Below are positions 54,466 through 64,000 of a stretch of DNA of 64,000 nucleotides, in pieces. Numbering within the stretch: position 1 is the stretch's first letter; every line of letters begins with the position of its first letter. Source of the stretch: Mycolicibacterium sp. CBMA 247 (GTDB lineage: Bacteria; Actinomycetota; Actinomycetes; Mycobacteriales; Mycobacteriaceae); assembly GCF_009729095.1 (NCBI RefSeq), contig NZ_VTGX01000002.1, forward strand, positions 1,116,001-1,180,000. The letters are read 5' to 3'. The notes beneath the pieces were generated by a model that was given only the letters and a program-made list of their open reading frames with translations, did no database searches and was not told the DNA's origin. Made by a program: the position numbers and the translations under genes.

Positions 54466-55514
54466 GTGACATTTTCTTCAACCCCGTGTGGGACGTCCGG
54501 ATGACCGACACGTCGCTGCGCGACGGCTCGCACCACAAGCGCCATCAGTTCACCAAGGACGAGGTCGGTAGCATCGTCGCCGCCCTGGACAATGCCGGTG
54601 TCCCGGTCATCGAGGTCACCCACGGCGACGGCCTGGGCGGGTCGAGCTTCAACTACGGGTTCTCCAAGACCCCGGAGCAGGAGCTGATCAAGCTGGCCGC
54701 CGAGACGGCCAAGGAAGCCAAGATCGCCTTCCTGATGCTGCCCGGTGTGGGCACGAAGGAAGACATCAAGGAAGCCCAGGACAATGGCGGGTCGATCTGC
54801 CGCATCGCCACCCATTGCACCGAGGCTGACGTGTCGATCCAGCACTTCGGGCTGGCCCGTGAGCTGGGCCTGGAGACCGTCGGGTTCCTGATGATGAGCC
54901 ACACGATCCCGCCGGAGAAGCTGGCCAAGCAGGCCCGCATCATGGCCGACGCGGGCTGCCAGTGCGTGTATGTCGTCGACTCGGCGGGTGCACTGGTGCT
55001 CGACGGTGTCGCCGACCGGGTGTCGGCGCTGGTCGCCGAACTGGGATCGGACGCTCAAGTCGGTTTTCATGGCCACGAGAACCTCGGCCTGGGTGTGGCC
55101 AACTCGGTCGAGGCGGTGCGCGCCGGCGCTAAGCAGATCGATGGATCGGTTCGGCGCTTCGGGGCCGGCGCGGGCAACGCACCGGTTGAGGCGCTGATCG
55201 GGGTGTTCGACAAGATCGGCGTCAAGACCGGCATCGATTTCTTCGACATCGCCGACGCTGCCGAGGACGTGGTGCGCCCGGCCATGCCGGCCGAGTGCGT
55301 GCTCGACCGCAACGCGCTGATCATGGGCTACTCCGGGGTGTACTCCAGCTTCCTCAAACACGCTGTGCGCCAAGGTGAACGCTACGGCGTGCCGGCCCAC
55401 GAGTTGCTGCATCGGGCGGGGCAGCGCAAGCTGATCGGCGGTCAGGAAGACCAGCTGATCGACATCGCGCTGGAGATCAAGCGCGAACAGGAAGCCCAGG
55501 CCGCCAAGGCCTGA
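54462..55514 (+). CDS. hsaF: 4-Hydroxy-2-oxohexanoate/-valerate aldolase HsaF
   Basis: A 350-residue metal-dependent DRE-TIM aldolase splitting 4-hydroxy-2-oxohexanoate to pyruvate and propanal. Motifs: [17 protein letters not shown] (Arg-Asp and metal ligand), [15 protein letters not shown] (metal His ligands) and [12 protein letters not shown]. Tightly coupled to hsaG. The terminator at 55528-55560 ends the operon. Confidence 0.95.
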   Translation: MSDIFFNPVWDVRMTDTSLRDGSHHKRHQFTKDEVGSIVAALDNAGVPVIEVTHGDGLGGSSFNYGFSKTPEQELIKLAAETAKEAKIAFLMLPGVGTKEDIKEAQDNGGSICRIATHCTEADVSIQHFGLARELGLETVGFLMMSHTIPPEKLAKQARIMADAGCQCVYVVDSAGALVLDGVADRVSALVAELGSDAQVGFHGHENLGLGVANSVEAVRAGAKQIDGSVRRFGAGAGNAPVEALIGVFDKIGVKTGIDFFDIADAAEDVVRPAMPAECVLDRNALIMGYSGVYSSFLKHAVRQGERYGVPAHELLHRAGQRKLIGGQEDQLIDIALEIKREQEAQAAKA

Positions 55515-55527
55515 ACGCCGACCGACG

Positions 55528-55560
55528 ACAACCCGCTGAGCGAAACGCTCAGCGGGTTGT
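55528..55560 (+). terminator. Terminator after hsaF
   Basis: ACAACCCGCTGAGCG (55528-55542) pairs exactly with CGCTCAGCGGGTTGT (55546-55560) around an AAA loop and is followed by TGCAATT. It starts 13 bases after the hsaF stop. Confidence 0.9.
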
Positions 55561-55601
55561 TGCAATTCGGCCGTGTCGTTCCCGCCCGGCACTATGTAGC
55601 C

Positions 55602-57677
55602 ATGACAACCCGCGAGCAGGCCCAGTCGATCCTCGAACAACTGGCCGGGCCCGCGGCGGTGCTGCGGGACGACCAGTGGGCTGCCATTGAGGCCTTGGTG
55701 GTGCAGCGGCGCCGTGCACTGGTCGTGCAACGCACCGGATGGGGTAAGTCGGCGGTCTACTTCATCGCGGCCAAGCTGCTGCGCGCCTCCGGTCGCGGAC
55801 CGACGGTCATCGTCTCCCCGCTGCTGGCATTGATGCGCAACCAGGTGGCCGCCGCGGAGCGGGCCGGGGTGCGGGCAGCCACGATCAACTCCGGCAATGT
55901 GACCGAATGGGACGCGATTCACGGGCAGGTCGCCGCCGGGGAGCTCGACGTTCTGCTGGTCAGCCCCGAGCGCCTCAACAATCCTGACTTCCGGGACAAC
56001 GTGCTGCCCGCACTGGCCGCCGATGCGGGTCTGGTGGTGGTCGACGAGGCGCATTGTGTTTCTGACTGGGGGCACGACTTCCGGCCGGACTACCGCAGGA
56101 TTCGTACCTTGATCGCCGAATTGGGTTCGCAGATACCGGTTCTCGCTACCACTGCGACTGCCAACGATCGGGTGGTCAGTGACGTTGCGACCCAACTGGG
56201 GGTCGGGGGATCGGACACGTTGGTGCTGCGCGGAGGCCTGGATCGCGAGTCGTTACGACTGTCCGTGGTTCAGGTGGGCACTCCCGCGCAGCGGGCGGCC
56301 TGGATCGCGGCACAACTGGATTCCCTGCCCGGCTCGGGCATCATCTACACCCTGACGGTGGCCCAAGCGCATGACGTCGCGGCGCTGCTGGCCGAGCGCG
56401 GCCACAAGGTGGCCGCCTACACCGGGTCCACCGATACCACCGAACGTGAACAACTGGAAGCCGACCTGCTCGACAACCGGGTCAAGGCCCTGGTGGCGAC
56501 ATCGGCGCTGGGCATGGGCTTCGACAAACCCGACCTGGGCTTCGTCGTGCACCTGGGGGCGCCGTCGTCGCCGATTGCCTACTACCAGCAGGTGGGTCGT
56601 GCCGGGCGTGCCACCGACAGTGCCGAGGTGATCCTGCTACCCGGCACCGAGGATCAGGACGTCTGGCGGTACTTCGCCTCGGTGGCGTTCCCGTCGGAAG
56701 CCATGGTGCGCAATGTCATCGGTGCGCTGGAGACCGACCGCGCACAGTCCACCCAAGCCCTGGAACCGCTGGTGGATCTCAATCGGTCCCGTCTCGAGAT
56801 GGTGCTCAAGGTGCTCGACGTCGACGGCGCGGTCCGCCGGGTGAAGGGCGGCTGGATCGGCACCGGTGTGCCGTGGAGCTACGACGAGGCCCGATACCGG
56901 GCGCTGGACGAGGCGCGTCGCCGGGAGCAACAGGCGATGCTGGACTATCAGGCCACAGACGGCTGCCGGATGGTGTTCCTGCGCGGCCAGCTCGACGATC
57001 CCGAACTGGCACCGGGTGCACAGTGCGGGCGGTGCGACAACTGCACCGGCCGGCGTCACCCGGCCACGGTGGCGCAGGACATCCTCACCGACACCGCGCA
57101 ACGGCTGTCCAGGCCCGGCGTCGTGGTAGCCCCGCGCAAGCTGTGGCCGTCCGGGCTGGCTGCCCTGGGGGTTGCACTGTCCGGCCGGATCACCGACGGC
57201 GCAGCGCCCGGCCGGGCGATCGGCAGGCTCACCGACCTGGGTTGGGGAGCGCGGCTAAGGCGCCTGCTCGCCGAGCCTGACGGCGACGTGCCCGACGACG
57301 TGGTGGCCGCGGCCGTCCAGGTGCTCAAGGCCTGGGACTGGGATCAGCGGCCGGTCGCGGTGATGGGGCTGGACTCGCAGACGCATCCGATGCTGATCTC
57401 CTCGACCGTGCAGCGGCTGGCCCAGATCGGGCGGCTGACGAATCTGGGCATCCTGCCGTACACCGCAGCGCACCGCCCCGTCACTGCCGCGAATTCGGCC
57501 TACCGGGTGGCGGCCCTCGATGGCGTCTGGGAACTGCCGCAACTCGAATTCGAGGGGCCGGTGCTGCTGGTCGATGACATGGCCGACACCGGCTGGACGT
57601 TGACGATGGCCACCCGACTGCTGCGCGATGCCGGAGTGCCCGGGGTTCTGCCGTTCGTGCTGGCAAGCGTCAGTTGA
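55602..57677 (+). CDS. RecQ-family DNA helicase with C-terminal phosphoribosyltransferase-like domain
   Basis: A 691-residue protein. The superfamily 2 helicase core has RTGWGKS (Walker A), VVVDEAHCVSDWGHDFRPDY (DEAH box plus the RecQ aromatic loop), LATTATAND and QQVGRAGRA (motif VI). The RecQ zinc site is seen in GCRMVFLRGQLDDPELAPGAQCGRCDNC. Instead of an HRDC domain, about 200 C-terminal residues end with PVLLVDDMADTGWTLTMATRLL, the PRPP-binding loop of type I phosphoribosyltransferases (ComF-like). The ATG at 55602 has no strong Shine-Dalgarno. The substrate of the extra domain is unknown. Confidence 0.87.
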   Translation: MTTREQAQSILEQLAGPAAVLRDDQWAAIEALVVQRRRALVVQRTGWGKSAVYFIAAKLLRASGRGPTVIVSPLLALMRNQVAAAERAGVRAATINSGNVTEWDAIHGQVAAGELDVLLVSPERLNNPDFRDNVLPALAADAGLVVVDEAHCVSDWGHDFRPDYRRIRTLIAELGSQIPVLATTATANDRVVSDVATQLGVGGSDTLVLRGGLDRESLRLSVVQVGTPAQRAAWIAAQLDSLPGSGIIYTLTVAQAHDVAALLAERGHKVAAYTGSTDTTEREQLEADLLDNRVKALVATSALGMGFDKPDLGFVVHLGAPSSPIAYYQQVGRAGRATDSAEVILLPGTEDQDVWRYFASVAFPSEAMVRNVIGALETDRAQSTQALEPLVDLNRSRLEMVLKVLDVDGAVRRVKGGWIGTGVPWSYDEARYRALDEARRREQQAMLDYQATDGCRMVFLRGQLDDPELAPGAQCGRCDNCTGRRHPATVAQDILTDTAQRLSRPGVVVAPRKLWPSGLAALGVALSGRITDGAAPGRAIGRLTDLGWGARLRRLLAEPDGDVPDDVVAAAVQVLKAWDWDQRPVAVMGLDSQTHPMLISSTVQRLAQIGRLTNLGILPYTAAHRPVTAANSAYRVAALDGVWELPQLEFEGPVLLVDDMADTGWTLTMATRLLRDAGVPGVLPFVLASVS

Positions 57678-58166
57678 GCCGTGCAGACCCATTCCGGAGA
57701 TTTCAATCAAGTCTCCGGAGATTTCCATCAAGATCTAAACAACTGCACCAAGAATTTGGCCGTCAGCCCTTTATTTCACTAGTCAAAGATCAGTTTATTT
57801 AGCACTCGCCGCAACCTGGCGATGTTCGCCCGTGTTTGCGTTCGCAAATTTTGACGACCATGATCTTGAATGTGAATATTCAACATTATATGGGGTAGGT
57901 CTGGCTAACTCAATCTTCTTCGCCGTCGGCCGTTATGCGCTCGGTTCGACGGCCCGGCTCGCCCTGGGTCAGATTTGCTGATTGGTGGCCCCGCCCTGTC
58001 GGCACCGTCCTCTACTGGGCTGCGGCACGTGTGTCGGGCTCAATGCCTGGATTGTTCGCTTCGCTGGATTGAACTACAGGGGTGTCGTAGACGTATGTAC
58101 GGATGAGATGCCCGGGAGGTCGGTGACCCCGGGCTCGGTGTGGTGCGCTTTCGGTGGTACTCAGCC
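57678..58166. other. AT-rich intergenic region
   Basis: About 490 bases without a convincing gene. Stretches such as CATTATATGG and AGTTTATTTAGC make it clearly AT-richer than the surroundings. A pair of direct repeats sits at its left end. The frame on the plus strand from 57982 runs antisense into the SRPBCC gene and is not credible. I see no terminator, tRNA or mobile-element end. Confidence 0.5.
57693..57732 (+). repeat. Two 19-bp direct repeats, 21-bp period
   Basis: TCCGGAGATTTCAATCAAG (57693-57711) recurs as TCCGGAGATTTCCATCAAG (57714-57732), one mismatch, with a two-base gap. The period of 21 bases is two helical turns. It lies 15 bases beyond the RecQ-like gene stop and could be a regulator-binding pair or a small relic. 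Confidence 0.7.
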
Positions 58167-58715
58167 TCAGCCGTGTGTGTTGATCCACTCCGTCGTGAAG
58201 GCCTGTAGGGCGGTGATGTTCTGGACCAGCACGCGGCCCATGAGGTTCTCAATCCGACCGCCTATCAGTGGGACCGTGAACTCCACCGTGGCTGTGCATT
58301 TCAGCCGCGATCCGTTCCGTGTCGGCGTCAGCAGGGCTGTTCCGGCTGCGGAGCCCGGGGCGCCATTCGGCACGATGCTCACCTCCCCGCTCACGCGGCG
58401 TTCGCCGACCGGGTGCCACTGTTCCTGTTGGACGACTCGCCAGTCCTGCGGAAAGAACCTGGCGATCGGCGACGGCTCCCCGTTGCGGTGCACATCTTTG
58501 ACGATCACCGCGGTCACCGAGCCGTCCGGGTCGACGCTCAACCGTTCCAGCGTGTCGATCCCGCTGAAAGCCGACAACCGCGCCAGCCAGTAGTCCCGTT
58601 CGCCGAATGCCGCGAGAATTTGCTCAACGCCAGACGACGAGTCGAGGGAGAAGTTGAATGACCTCGGCACAGCAACAGAATATTCTTTGATCGCTAATTT
58701 CTGCACCCCCGTCAA
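58167..58715 (-). CDS. SRPBCC/DUF2505-like protein
   Basis: A protein of up to 182 residues with the mycobacterial DUF2505 pattern: PRSFNFSLDSSSGVEQILAAFGERDYWLARLSAFSG, then a beta-rich middle and TVEFTVPLIGGRIENLMGRVLVQNITALQAFTTEWI at the C-terminus. The fold is a START-like lipid- or ligand-binding cup with no known enzyme activity. The start is uncertain: TTG at 58715, GTG at 58706 or GTG at 58670. It diverges from the MbtH-NRPS genes and may share their promoter region (58716-58867). Confidence 0.75.
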   Translation of the reverse strand: MTGVQKLAIKEYSVAVPRSFNFSLDSSSGVEQILAAFGERDYWLARLSAFSGIDTLERLSVDPDGSVTAVIVKDVHRNGEPSPIARFFPQDWRVVQQEQWHPVGERRVSGEVSIVPNGAPGSAAGTALLTPTRNGSRLKCTATVEFTVPLIGGRIENLMGRVLVQNITALQAFTTEWINTHG

Positions 58716-58867
58716 GATAAGTAGATATGCTGACGCCCTGCAACTAGTACGTCATAGCTGGAGTGGGCCACAGGAAACACACATCGTGAGGCAAGGGCGG
58801 GGCTGGATGCCTACGTCAGGGTTGTTGAACGATTTTCACTGGTCGACTCGACGATGGGGAGGACCAG

Positions 58868-59098
58868 GTGAGCATCAACCCGTTTGACGATGACAATGGC
58901 AGCTTTCTCGTCTTGATCAACGACGAGGAGCAACACAGTCTGTGGCCAACATTCGCCGACGTTCCTGCTGGCTGGAAGGTGGTTTACGGCGAAGCCGATC
59001 GAACTGCGTGTTTGGACTACATCGAACAGAACTGGCCGGATATCCGGCCGAGGAGCCTGCGCGACAGGCTGGCGCAGGGCCAGGGCTCTGACAGGTAG
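58868..59098 (+). CDS. MbtH-like protein
   Basis: A 76-residue NRPS accessory protein that binds adenylation domains and supports their folding and activity. The family signature is clear: [59 protein letters not shown] at 58868 follows GGGGAGGACCAG. It precedes the NRPS gene by 48 bases, the layout of mycobacterial lipopeptide loci. Confidence 0.95.
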   Translation: MSINPFDDDNGSFLVLINDEEQHSLWPTFADVPAGWKVVYGEADRTACLDYIEQNWPDIRPRSLRDRLAQGQGSDR

Positions 59099-59146
59099 AA
59101 GGCCCGAGGGGGGGCTACCTAGTAAATCTCGCGGTGGGAGAGTCCG

Positions 59147-62100
59147 ATGCAGCTTGATGAACGGTCGCTGCAGGTAACACGCGCACAGCTCGACATATGG
59201 CTGGCGCACGATCTGGCCCGCTCCGGCGCGGAGTGGCAACTCGGGTTATTCGTCAGGATCGCCGGCACGGTAGAACGTGACGCCCTCGGATGGGCAATCC
59301 GGCGAGTGATGGGCGAAGCCGAACCAGTCAGGGCCGGCTTCTTCGAGGCCGGCGGCCAGGTTTTCCAAAAGCCGCTCGACTATTCGGATGTCGAGCTGGA
59401 TTTCTACGACGTGAGCGCCTCACCGGACCCAGCGCGGGAGGCCCGTGAGCTGGCGGCAGCAATCCAGCGGGCACCGATGTCTCTTGCTGGACCGTTGGTC
59501 AAGTTTGCGTTGTTCCAGACCCGGGTCGACGAGTTTTTCCTGATTGGATGCTGCCACCACATCGTTCTTGATGGAACGGGCATTGCGATGGTGGGCCAGC
59601 GGCTTGCATCTGTCTACTCCGCAGTTGTCACTGGCGCTCCCGTTCCGCCGTCGCTGTTCGGGTCGCTGTCTGATCTGGTCGCCTGCGAGGCGGACTACGA
59701 GGCGTCAGACGACTATCGCGAAGACCGCGCGTACTGGACTGGGAATCTTCCACCGGACAGTGAGCCGCAGTATCGGTGGCTTCCGGACGAGGATGACTGC
59801 CACTCCTATTTACCTTCTGCGCCAGTGGAATTAGATCCCGCTGTCCTGCGCCGGGTCGACCAGTTGGCTCAGTCGCTCAACCTCCCTCGATCATCGGTGA
59901 TCACCGCAGCCTGCGCACTCTTGGCGCGCGGATGGCGGCCTGAAGACTCAGATGTAGTGCTGGACTTTCCAGTCAGCCGACGCGTGCGTCCTGAAACAAA
60001 GACCCTTCCCGGGATGCTGGCGGGCGTTGTGCCACTGGTACTCGAGACCTCACCGGTTTCTTCGGTGGCGAGATTTTGTGGATACGTTGACCGACGTATT
60101 CGGGAAGCTCTGGAGCATCAACGGTTTCCGGTGCAGGCGCTCGAACGCAAAGTCAACTCTCGCGCGGCGGGACAGTTGGCCAACCGGATGAGCGTCAATT
60201 TCCTTCCGTCGACGTTCACTTTGGATTTCGGTGGTTCGGCGGCGACGGCGTCGTTGGTCAATGCCGGTGTTGTCGGTGGCTTTGGGCTGTTCTTTTCGGG
60301 TGCGGGAGAGCAGCTCTTCCTCAACACCGCAGGTGCTGGGCATCCCCTTTCGAATCTTGAGGTCTCCGACCTGGTGGCGCGCTTGCAGCGGGTGTTGACC
60401 GCGATGACGGCTGATTCGTCGCGGCCGTTGTCTTCGGTGGCTGTGCTGGATGAGAACGAGTGCGCCCGCCTTTTCGAAGTCGGTAATCACGGGATGCTGT
60501 CTCAGTCTTCGACCGAGGTGTCGATTCCGGTGATGTTCGCGGCGCAGGTAGATCGTGCGCCGGAGGCGGTGGCGGTCAACTGTAACGGCCTGGCCATGAC
60601 CTATCACGAGCTGGATGAGGCGTCGAATCGCTTGGCCCATCTTCTGGTTGGCCAAGGGGCTGGCTCGGGACAGTGCGTGGCGCTGCTGTTCAACCGATGT
60701 GCCGAGGCGATCGTGTCGATCTTGGCGGTGCTCAAGACGGGGGCGGCGTATCTGCCGATCGATCCCGCCCACCCTGAGGCACGAGTTGATTTCATGATCG
60801 CTGACGCCGACCCGGTGGCCGTGGTGAGCACCGCCGGGCTGGCGGGCCGCCTGGCCGGACACGACCTGACCGTCATCGATGTCGAAGATCCGCGCATCGA
60901 CATCTATCCGGGCAGTCGCCTGCCGGCACCGGATGCCGACGACATCGCTTACATCATGTACACCTCGGGAACCACGGGGGTTCCCAAGGGAGTTGCCATC
61001 GCCCACGGCAACGTCACACAGCTGATCGGTTCCCTCGACACCGATCTGGAGCCGCGGGGACAGGTGTGGTCGCAGTGGCACTCCTACAGCTTCGACATCT
61101 CGGGGTGGGAGATCTTCAATGCCCTTCTGGCCGGTGCGCGGCTGGTCGTTGTGCCGGAGGAGATCGCGCGCTCACCGGAGGACTTCCACGGCTTACTGGT
61201 GTCCGAAAAAGTCAACGTATTGGGCCTGACCCCCACCGCGGTCGCCGCCTTGTCGCCGGCCGGCCTGGATTCGGTCGCCCTGCTGGTCGGTGGTGAGCCC
61301 TGTCCGGCCGATGTGGTGGATCGCTGGGCCCCGGGGCGGGTGATGATCAATCAGTACGGCCCGACCGAGGCCACGATGTGGGTCGCGCTGAGTGCGCCTT
61401 TGACGCCAGGTTCTGGGGTTCCGCCGATCGGTTCGCCGTTACCGGGTGCGGCGTTGTTCGTGCTGGACCAGTGGTTGCGGCCGGTGCCCCACGGTGTCGT
61501 GGGCGAGTTGTACGTGGCCGGTCGCAATGTGGGCGTGGGGTATTGGCGGCGGGGCGGGTTGACCGGTTCGCGGTTTGTTGCGTGCCCGTTCGGTGAGCCG
61601 GGCGAGCGCATGTATCGCACCGGGGATTTGGTGTCCTGGGGCGCCGATGGGCAGTTGCGGTATTCGGGCCGTGCCGATGAGCAGATCAAGATTCGTGGGT
61701 ACCGGGTCGAGTTGGGTGAGATTCAAACAGTTTTGGCCGACGTGGAGGGGGTTGGGCAGGCGGTTGTGGTCGCCCGTGAAGATCGTCCGGGCGACAAACG
61801 TCTGGTCGGCTATGTCACCGAGTCGGTGACCGGCGCGGTCGATTCCGCCGAAGTCCGTGCGGCGTTGGCACAGCGGTTGCCGGGCTATATGGTGCCGGCC
61901 GCAGTAGTGGTGCTCGAAGCATTGCCGTTGACGGTAAACGGAAAACTCGACAAACGTGCTCTGCCGACACCGGAATACACCGACGTCGATCATTACCGGG
62001 CGCCGGCCACTCCCACCGAGGAGATCTTGACCGGTATCTATGCCCAGATCCTTGGTCTGGAGCGGGTCGGGGTGGAGGACTCGTTCTTCGACCTCGGCGG

Positions 62101-64000
62101 GGATTCGTTGTCGGCGATGCGGGTGATCGCCGAAGTCAACACCATCCTGGATACCGATCTGGCGGTGCGGACCTTGTTCGATGCGCCAACGGTGGCCGAG
62201 TTGGCGCCGCGTATCGGTGCCGGGTCGGGCGGACGTGAGCCGTTGATCCCGCAAGAGCGCCCGGACCGGATCCCGTTGTCGTTCGCCCAGCAGCGGTTGT
62301 GGTTCCTGAACCGGTTCGAGGGCGGGGTGGCGACTTACAACATGCCGACCGCGTTCCGGATCACGGGTGCGGTGGACGTCGAGGCGTTGGGTGCGGCGCT
62401 CGATGATGTGATCGCTCGCCATGAGTCGTTGCGCACGGTGTTTGTCGACGTTGATGGTGTGCCGTTGCAGAAGGTGTTGCCGGCGCAGGCGGGAATGTGG
62501 CGGTGTGAGGGTCCGCCGGTGGTGTCGGTGCCGGAGTCCGGCCAGGAAGGTGATGTGACCGGCGCGCTGGTGGCGTTGGCGGGCTATCGGTTTGATCTGT
62601 CGGCCGATATTCCGGTCCGGGCGCGGATCTACGCGGTAGGCCCCGAACAGCATGTCCTGGGGATTGTGGTGCACCACATCGCATTCGACGGTTGGTCGCT
62701 GGCTCCGATGGTGCGTGATGTGGGACTGGCCTATACCTGCCGGAGCGCGGGACAGGCTCCCGATTGGGTACCGCTGCCGGTTCAGTACGCCGATTACACG
62801 TTGTGGCAGCAGGACCGGCTGGGCGACGAATCCGACCCGACCAGTGTGATCGCCGGGCAGCTGGCCTATTGGCGGCAGGAGTTGGCGGATCTCCCGGAGG
62901 TGGTATCGCTGCCGACGGATCGGCCCCGTCCGCCCGTGCCCAGTTATCGCGGTGACGGCGTCGAGTTGCGCATCGACCCGCAGCTGTGGGCGGGGGTCAA
63001 GGCCGTTGCGGCCGAGCATCATGCGACGGCATCGATGGTGTTGCAGGCCGCGTTGGCGGTGACGTTGCACCGCGAAGGTGTCGGCGTGGATGTCGCGCTG
63101 GGCACGCCGATCGCCGGCCGGACTGACAAGGCACTCGATGATCTGGTGGGTTTCTTCGTCAACACCTGGGTGTTGCGGGTCGGGGTGAACTCTGCGCTGC
63201 GGTTCAGCGAGGTGCTGGACCAGGTGCGGCAGAAGGCGCTGGATGCCTACGCCAATCAGGATGTGCCGTTCGAGTTGTTGGTGGAGCAGCTCAATCCGGC
63301 GCGGTCGACGTCGCATCACCCGTTGTTCCAGGTGGCGCTGGTGTTCCAGAACAATGTGTTGCCCAAGGTGTCGCTCGATGGGGTGGACGTCGAGCAGGAG
63401 TCGGTGTTCACCCGCACCGCCAAGTTCGATCTGGATTTCGAGATCAGGGAGGTACCCGGCGAGGACCCGGGCACGTCGATGGCCACCGGGGTGCTGACGT
63501 ACGCCACGGATCTGTTCGACCGGTCCAGCGTCGAGCGATTGGTGAGCCGGTTCGGGCGGGTTGTCGAGGCAGCGGTGGCTGACTCCTCGGCAGTGGTCGG
63601 TGAGGTGAACCTGCTGGATCTCGATGAGCGGGATATGTTGCTGCACAGGTGGTCTGGCATGAATGTCAGTGCACCGGTGGGGTTGGCCGATCAGTTGCTG
63701 GCGGCGGCGGTGGCTGCCGATCCGGATGCGCCGGCGGTCATTGATGGTGCGCGGCAGCTGTCGTATCGCGAACTGGATGAGGCCTCCAACCGGCTGGCGC
63801 GGGTGTTGATCGAGGTAGGGGTGGGTCCTGAGCGCGCGGTGGGTGTGGCAATAGACCGATGCGCCGAGTTGGTGACCGCGTGGTGGGCGGTGCTCAAGGC
63901 CGGTGGGGTGTATGTGCCGGTGGATCGGGCGCATCCGGCCGAGCGGATCGCCACGGTTCTGGACACCGTGGCGACCGCCTGCGTATTGACCTGTGGTGTC
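59147..64000 (+). CDS. Large non-ribosomal peptide synthetase, C-A-PCP-C-A... (runs off the right edge)
   Basis: Reading from the ATG at 59147 gives 1618 codons without a stop. Domains: condensation (1 to about 440, HHIVLDG near 136, RDxxYW-type starter features); adenylation 1 (about 455-940, [32 protein letters not shown]); carrier (about 955-1025, [14 protein letters not shown], Ser near 985); condensation 2 (about 1045-1490, [17 protein letters not shown] near 1175); adenylation 2 from about 1505, cut at the edge. The A1 pocket residues by alignment to GrsA are D-I-W-G-L-G-Q-M-W, which I cannot assign. A first module with a C domain fits N-acylated lipopeptides such as mycobacterial glycopeptidolipid synthetases (Mps type). 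The product is unproven. Confidence 0.92.
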   Translation, partial: MQLDERSLQVTRAQLDIWLAHDLARSGAEWQLGLFVRIAGTVERDALGWAIRRVMGEAEPVRAGFFEAGGQVFQKPLDYSDVELDFYDVSASPDPAREARELAAAIQRAPMSLAGPLVKFALFQTRVDEFFLIGCCHHIVLDGTGIAMVGQRLASVYSAVVTGAPVPPSLFGSLSDLVACEADYEASDDYREDRAYWTGNLPPDSEPQYRWLPDEDDCHSYLPSAPVELDPAVLRRVDQLAQSLNLPRSSVITAACALLARGWRPEDSDVVLDFPVSRRVRPETKTLPGMLAGVVPLVLETSPVSSVARFCGYVDRRIREALEHQRFPVQALERKVNSRAAGQLANRMSVNFLPSTFTLDFGGSAATASLVNAGVVGGFGLFFSGAGEQLFLNTAGAGHPLSNLEVSDLVARLQRVLTAMTADSSRPLSSVAVLDENECARLFEVGNHGMLSQSSTEVSIPVMFAAQVDRAPEAVAVNCNGLAMTYHELDEASNRLAHLLVGQGAGSGQCVALLFNRCAEAIVSILAVLKTGAAYLPIDPAHPEARVDFMIADADPVAVVSTAGLAGRLAGHDLTVIDVEDPRIDIYPGSRLPAPDADDIAYIMYTSGTTGVPKGVAIAHGNVTQLIGSLDTDLEPRGQVWSQWHSYSFDISGWEIFNALLAGARLVVVPEEIARSPEDFHGLLVSEKVNVLGLTPTAVAALSPAGLDSVALLVGGEPCPADVVDRWAPGRVMINQYGPTEATMWVALSAPLTPGSGVPPIGSPLPGAALFVLDQWLRPVPHGVVGELYVAGRNVGVGYWRRGGLTGSRFVACPFGEPGERMYRTGDLVSWGADGQLRYSGRADEQIKIRGYRVELGEIQTVLADVEGVGQAVVVAREDRPGDKRLVGYVTESVTGAVDSAEVRAALAQRLPGYMVPAAVVVLEALPLTVNGKLDKRALPTPEYTDVDHYRAPATPTEEILTGIYAQILGLERVGVEDSFFDLGGDSLSAMRVIAEVNTILDTDLAVRTLFDAPTVAELAPRIGAGSGGREPLIPQERPDRIPLSFAQQRLWFLNRFEGGVATYNMPTAFRITGAVDVEALGAALDDVIARHESLRTVFVDVDGVPLQKVLPAQAGMWRCEGPPVVSVPESGQEGDVTGALVALAGYRFDLSADIPVRARIYAVGPEQHVLGIVVHHIAFDGWSLAPMVRDVGLAYTCRSAGQAPDWVPLPVQYADYTLWQQDRLGDESDPTSVIAGQLAYWRQELADLPEVVSLPTDRPRPPVPSYRGDGVELRIDPQLWAGVKAVAAEHHATASMVLQAALAVTLHREGVGVDVALGTPIAGRTDKALDDLVGFFVNTWVLRVGVNSALRFSEVLDQVRQKALDAYANQDVPFELLVEQLNPARSTSHHPLFQVALVFQNNVLPKVSLDGVDVEQESVFTRTAKFDLDFEIREVPGEDPGTSMATGVLTYATDLFDRSSVERLVSRFGRVVEAAVADSSAVVGEVNLLDLDERDMLLHRWSGMNVSAPVGLADQLLAAAVAADPDAPAVIDGARQLSYRELDEASNRLARVLIEVGVGPERAVGVAIDRCAELVTAWWAVLKAGGVYVPVDRAHPAERIATVLDTVATACVLTCGV

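Noticed and set aside
54366..56195. A 609-codon minus-strand frame across hsaF and the RecQ gene
   Set aside because: It runs through two real genes and the hsaF terminator, and its product has no recognisable motifs.
61439..63934. An 831-codon open frame antisense to the NRPS gene
   Set aside because: It lies wholly inside the NRPS coding strand's opposite frame, is rich in Arg, His and Gln, has no domain and mirrors codon bias in high-GC DNA.

Overview
The window is GC-rich actinobacterial DNA and almost certainly comes from a non-tuberculous, probably rapidly growing Mycobacterium/Mycolicibacterium. It carries the mycobacterial cholesterol-degradation block in the order known from M. tuberculosis (ipdC-ipdB-ipdA-echA20 // two SDRs ... 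ddn-fadA5 // cyp125-fadE28-fadE29-chsH2-chsH1-ltp2 ... Rv3538-like-kstD // hsaE-hsaG-hsaF). The operators that control this block can be read directly: one KstR2 site (10585-10598) and two KstR sites (17747-17760 and 52664-52677), each in a divergent promoter. Species assignment is inference, since no rRNA gene is present.

Layout. (1) 1-5881, minus: narG-narH-narJ of a respiratory nitrate reductase; narJ runs off the left edge. (2) 6312-12343: a methyltransferase, then the KstR2-type steroid C/D-ring genes arranged around a divergent promoter, closed by strong hairpin terminators. (3) 12416-15559, minus: two paralogous exported histidine phosphatases with repetitive tails. (4) 15721-23897: ddn-like, NTF2-like and fadA5 (minus) diverging from the igr operon cyp125-ltp2 (plus), with a KstR operator between. 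(5) 23973-25910: a pair of proteins with type VII secretion features (WxG in one, YxxxD in the other). (6) 26440-49991, all plus: an accessory island. It starts with an atypical LuxR-type regulator. Next is a tightly coupled cassette (GlmS-like, stand-alone adenylation enzyme, carrier protein, flavin amine oxidase, lysine 2,3-aminomutase-like radical SAM enzyme). After that comes a Wzx/Wzy-type exopolysaccharide cluster: initiating phosphoglycosyltransferase, glycosyltransferases, GDP-fucose synthesis, hexapeptide-repeat transferases, a fused flippase-polymerase, an SGNH hydrolase, two chain-length proteins and a GH71 glycosidase. (7) 50094-55514: the steroid block resumes (Rv3538-like and kstD minus; hsaEGF plus). 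(8) 55602-57677: a RecQ helicase fused to a phosphoribosyltransferase-like domain. (9) 58167-64000: an SRPBCC-type protein, an MbtH-like protein and the first 1618 codons of a large NRPS (C-A-PCP-C-A...), which runs off the right edge.

How the parts work together. Regions 2, 4 and 7 degrade the cholesterol side chain and rings. Region 6 appears to build, export and trim a fucose-containing heteropolysaccharide. The most unusual element is the five-gene cassette at 27491-33908. The pocket residues of its adenylation enzyme (D-T-E-D-V-G-T-M-V plus the A10 Lys) carry acidic residues suited to a basic amino acid. From memory they match the code listed for beta-lysine, the product expected of the neighbouring aminomutase. 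With an amino-sugar synthase (GlmS) in the same operon, this suggests beta-lysylation of an amino sugar, possibly in the exopolysaccharide or its precursor.

No tRNA, rRNA, CRISPR array or insertion sequence was recognised. Start sites were chosen by reading for Shine-Dalgarno sequences, overlaps and family N-termini. All homology statements come from recognising motifs and gene order, not from a search.
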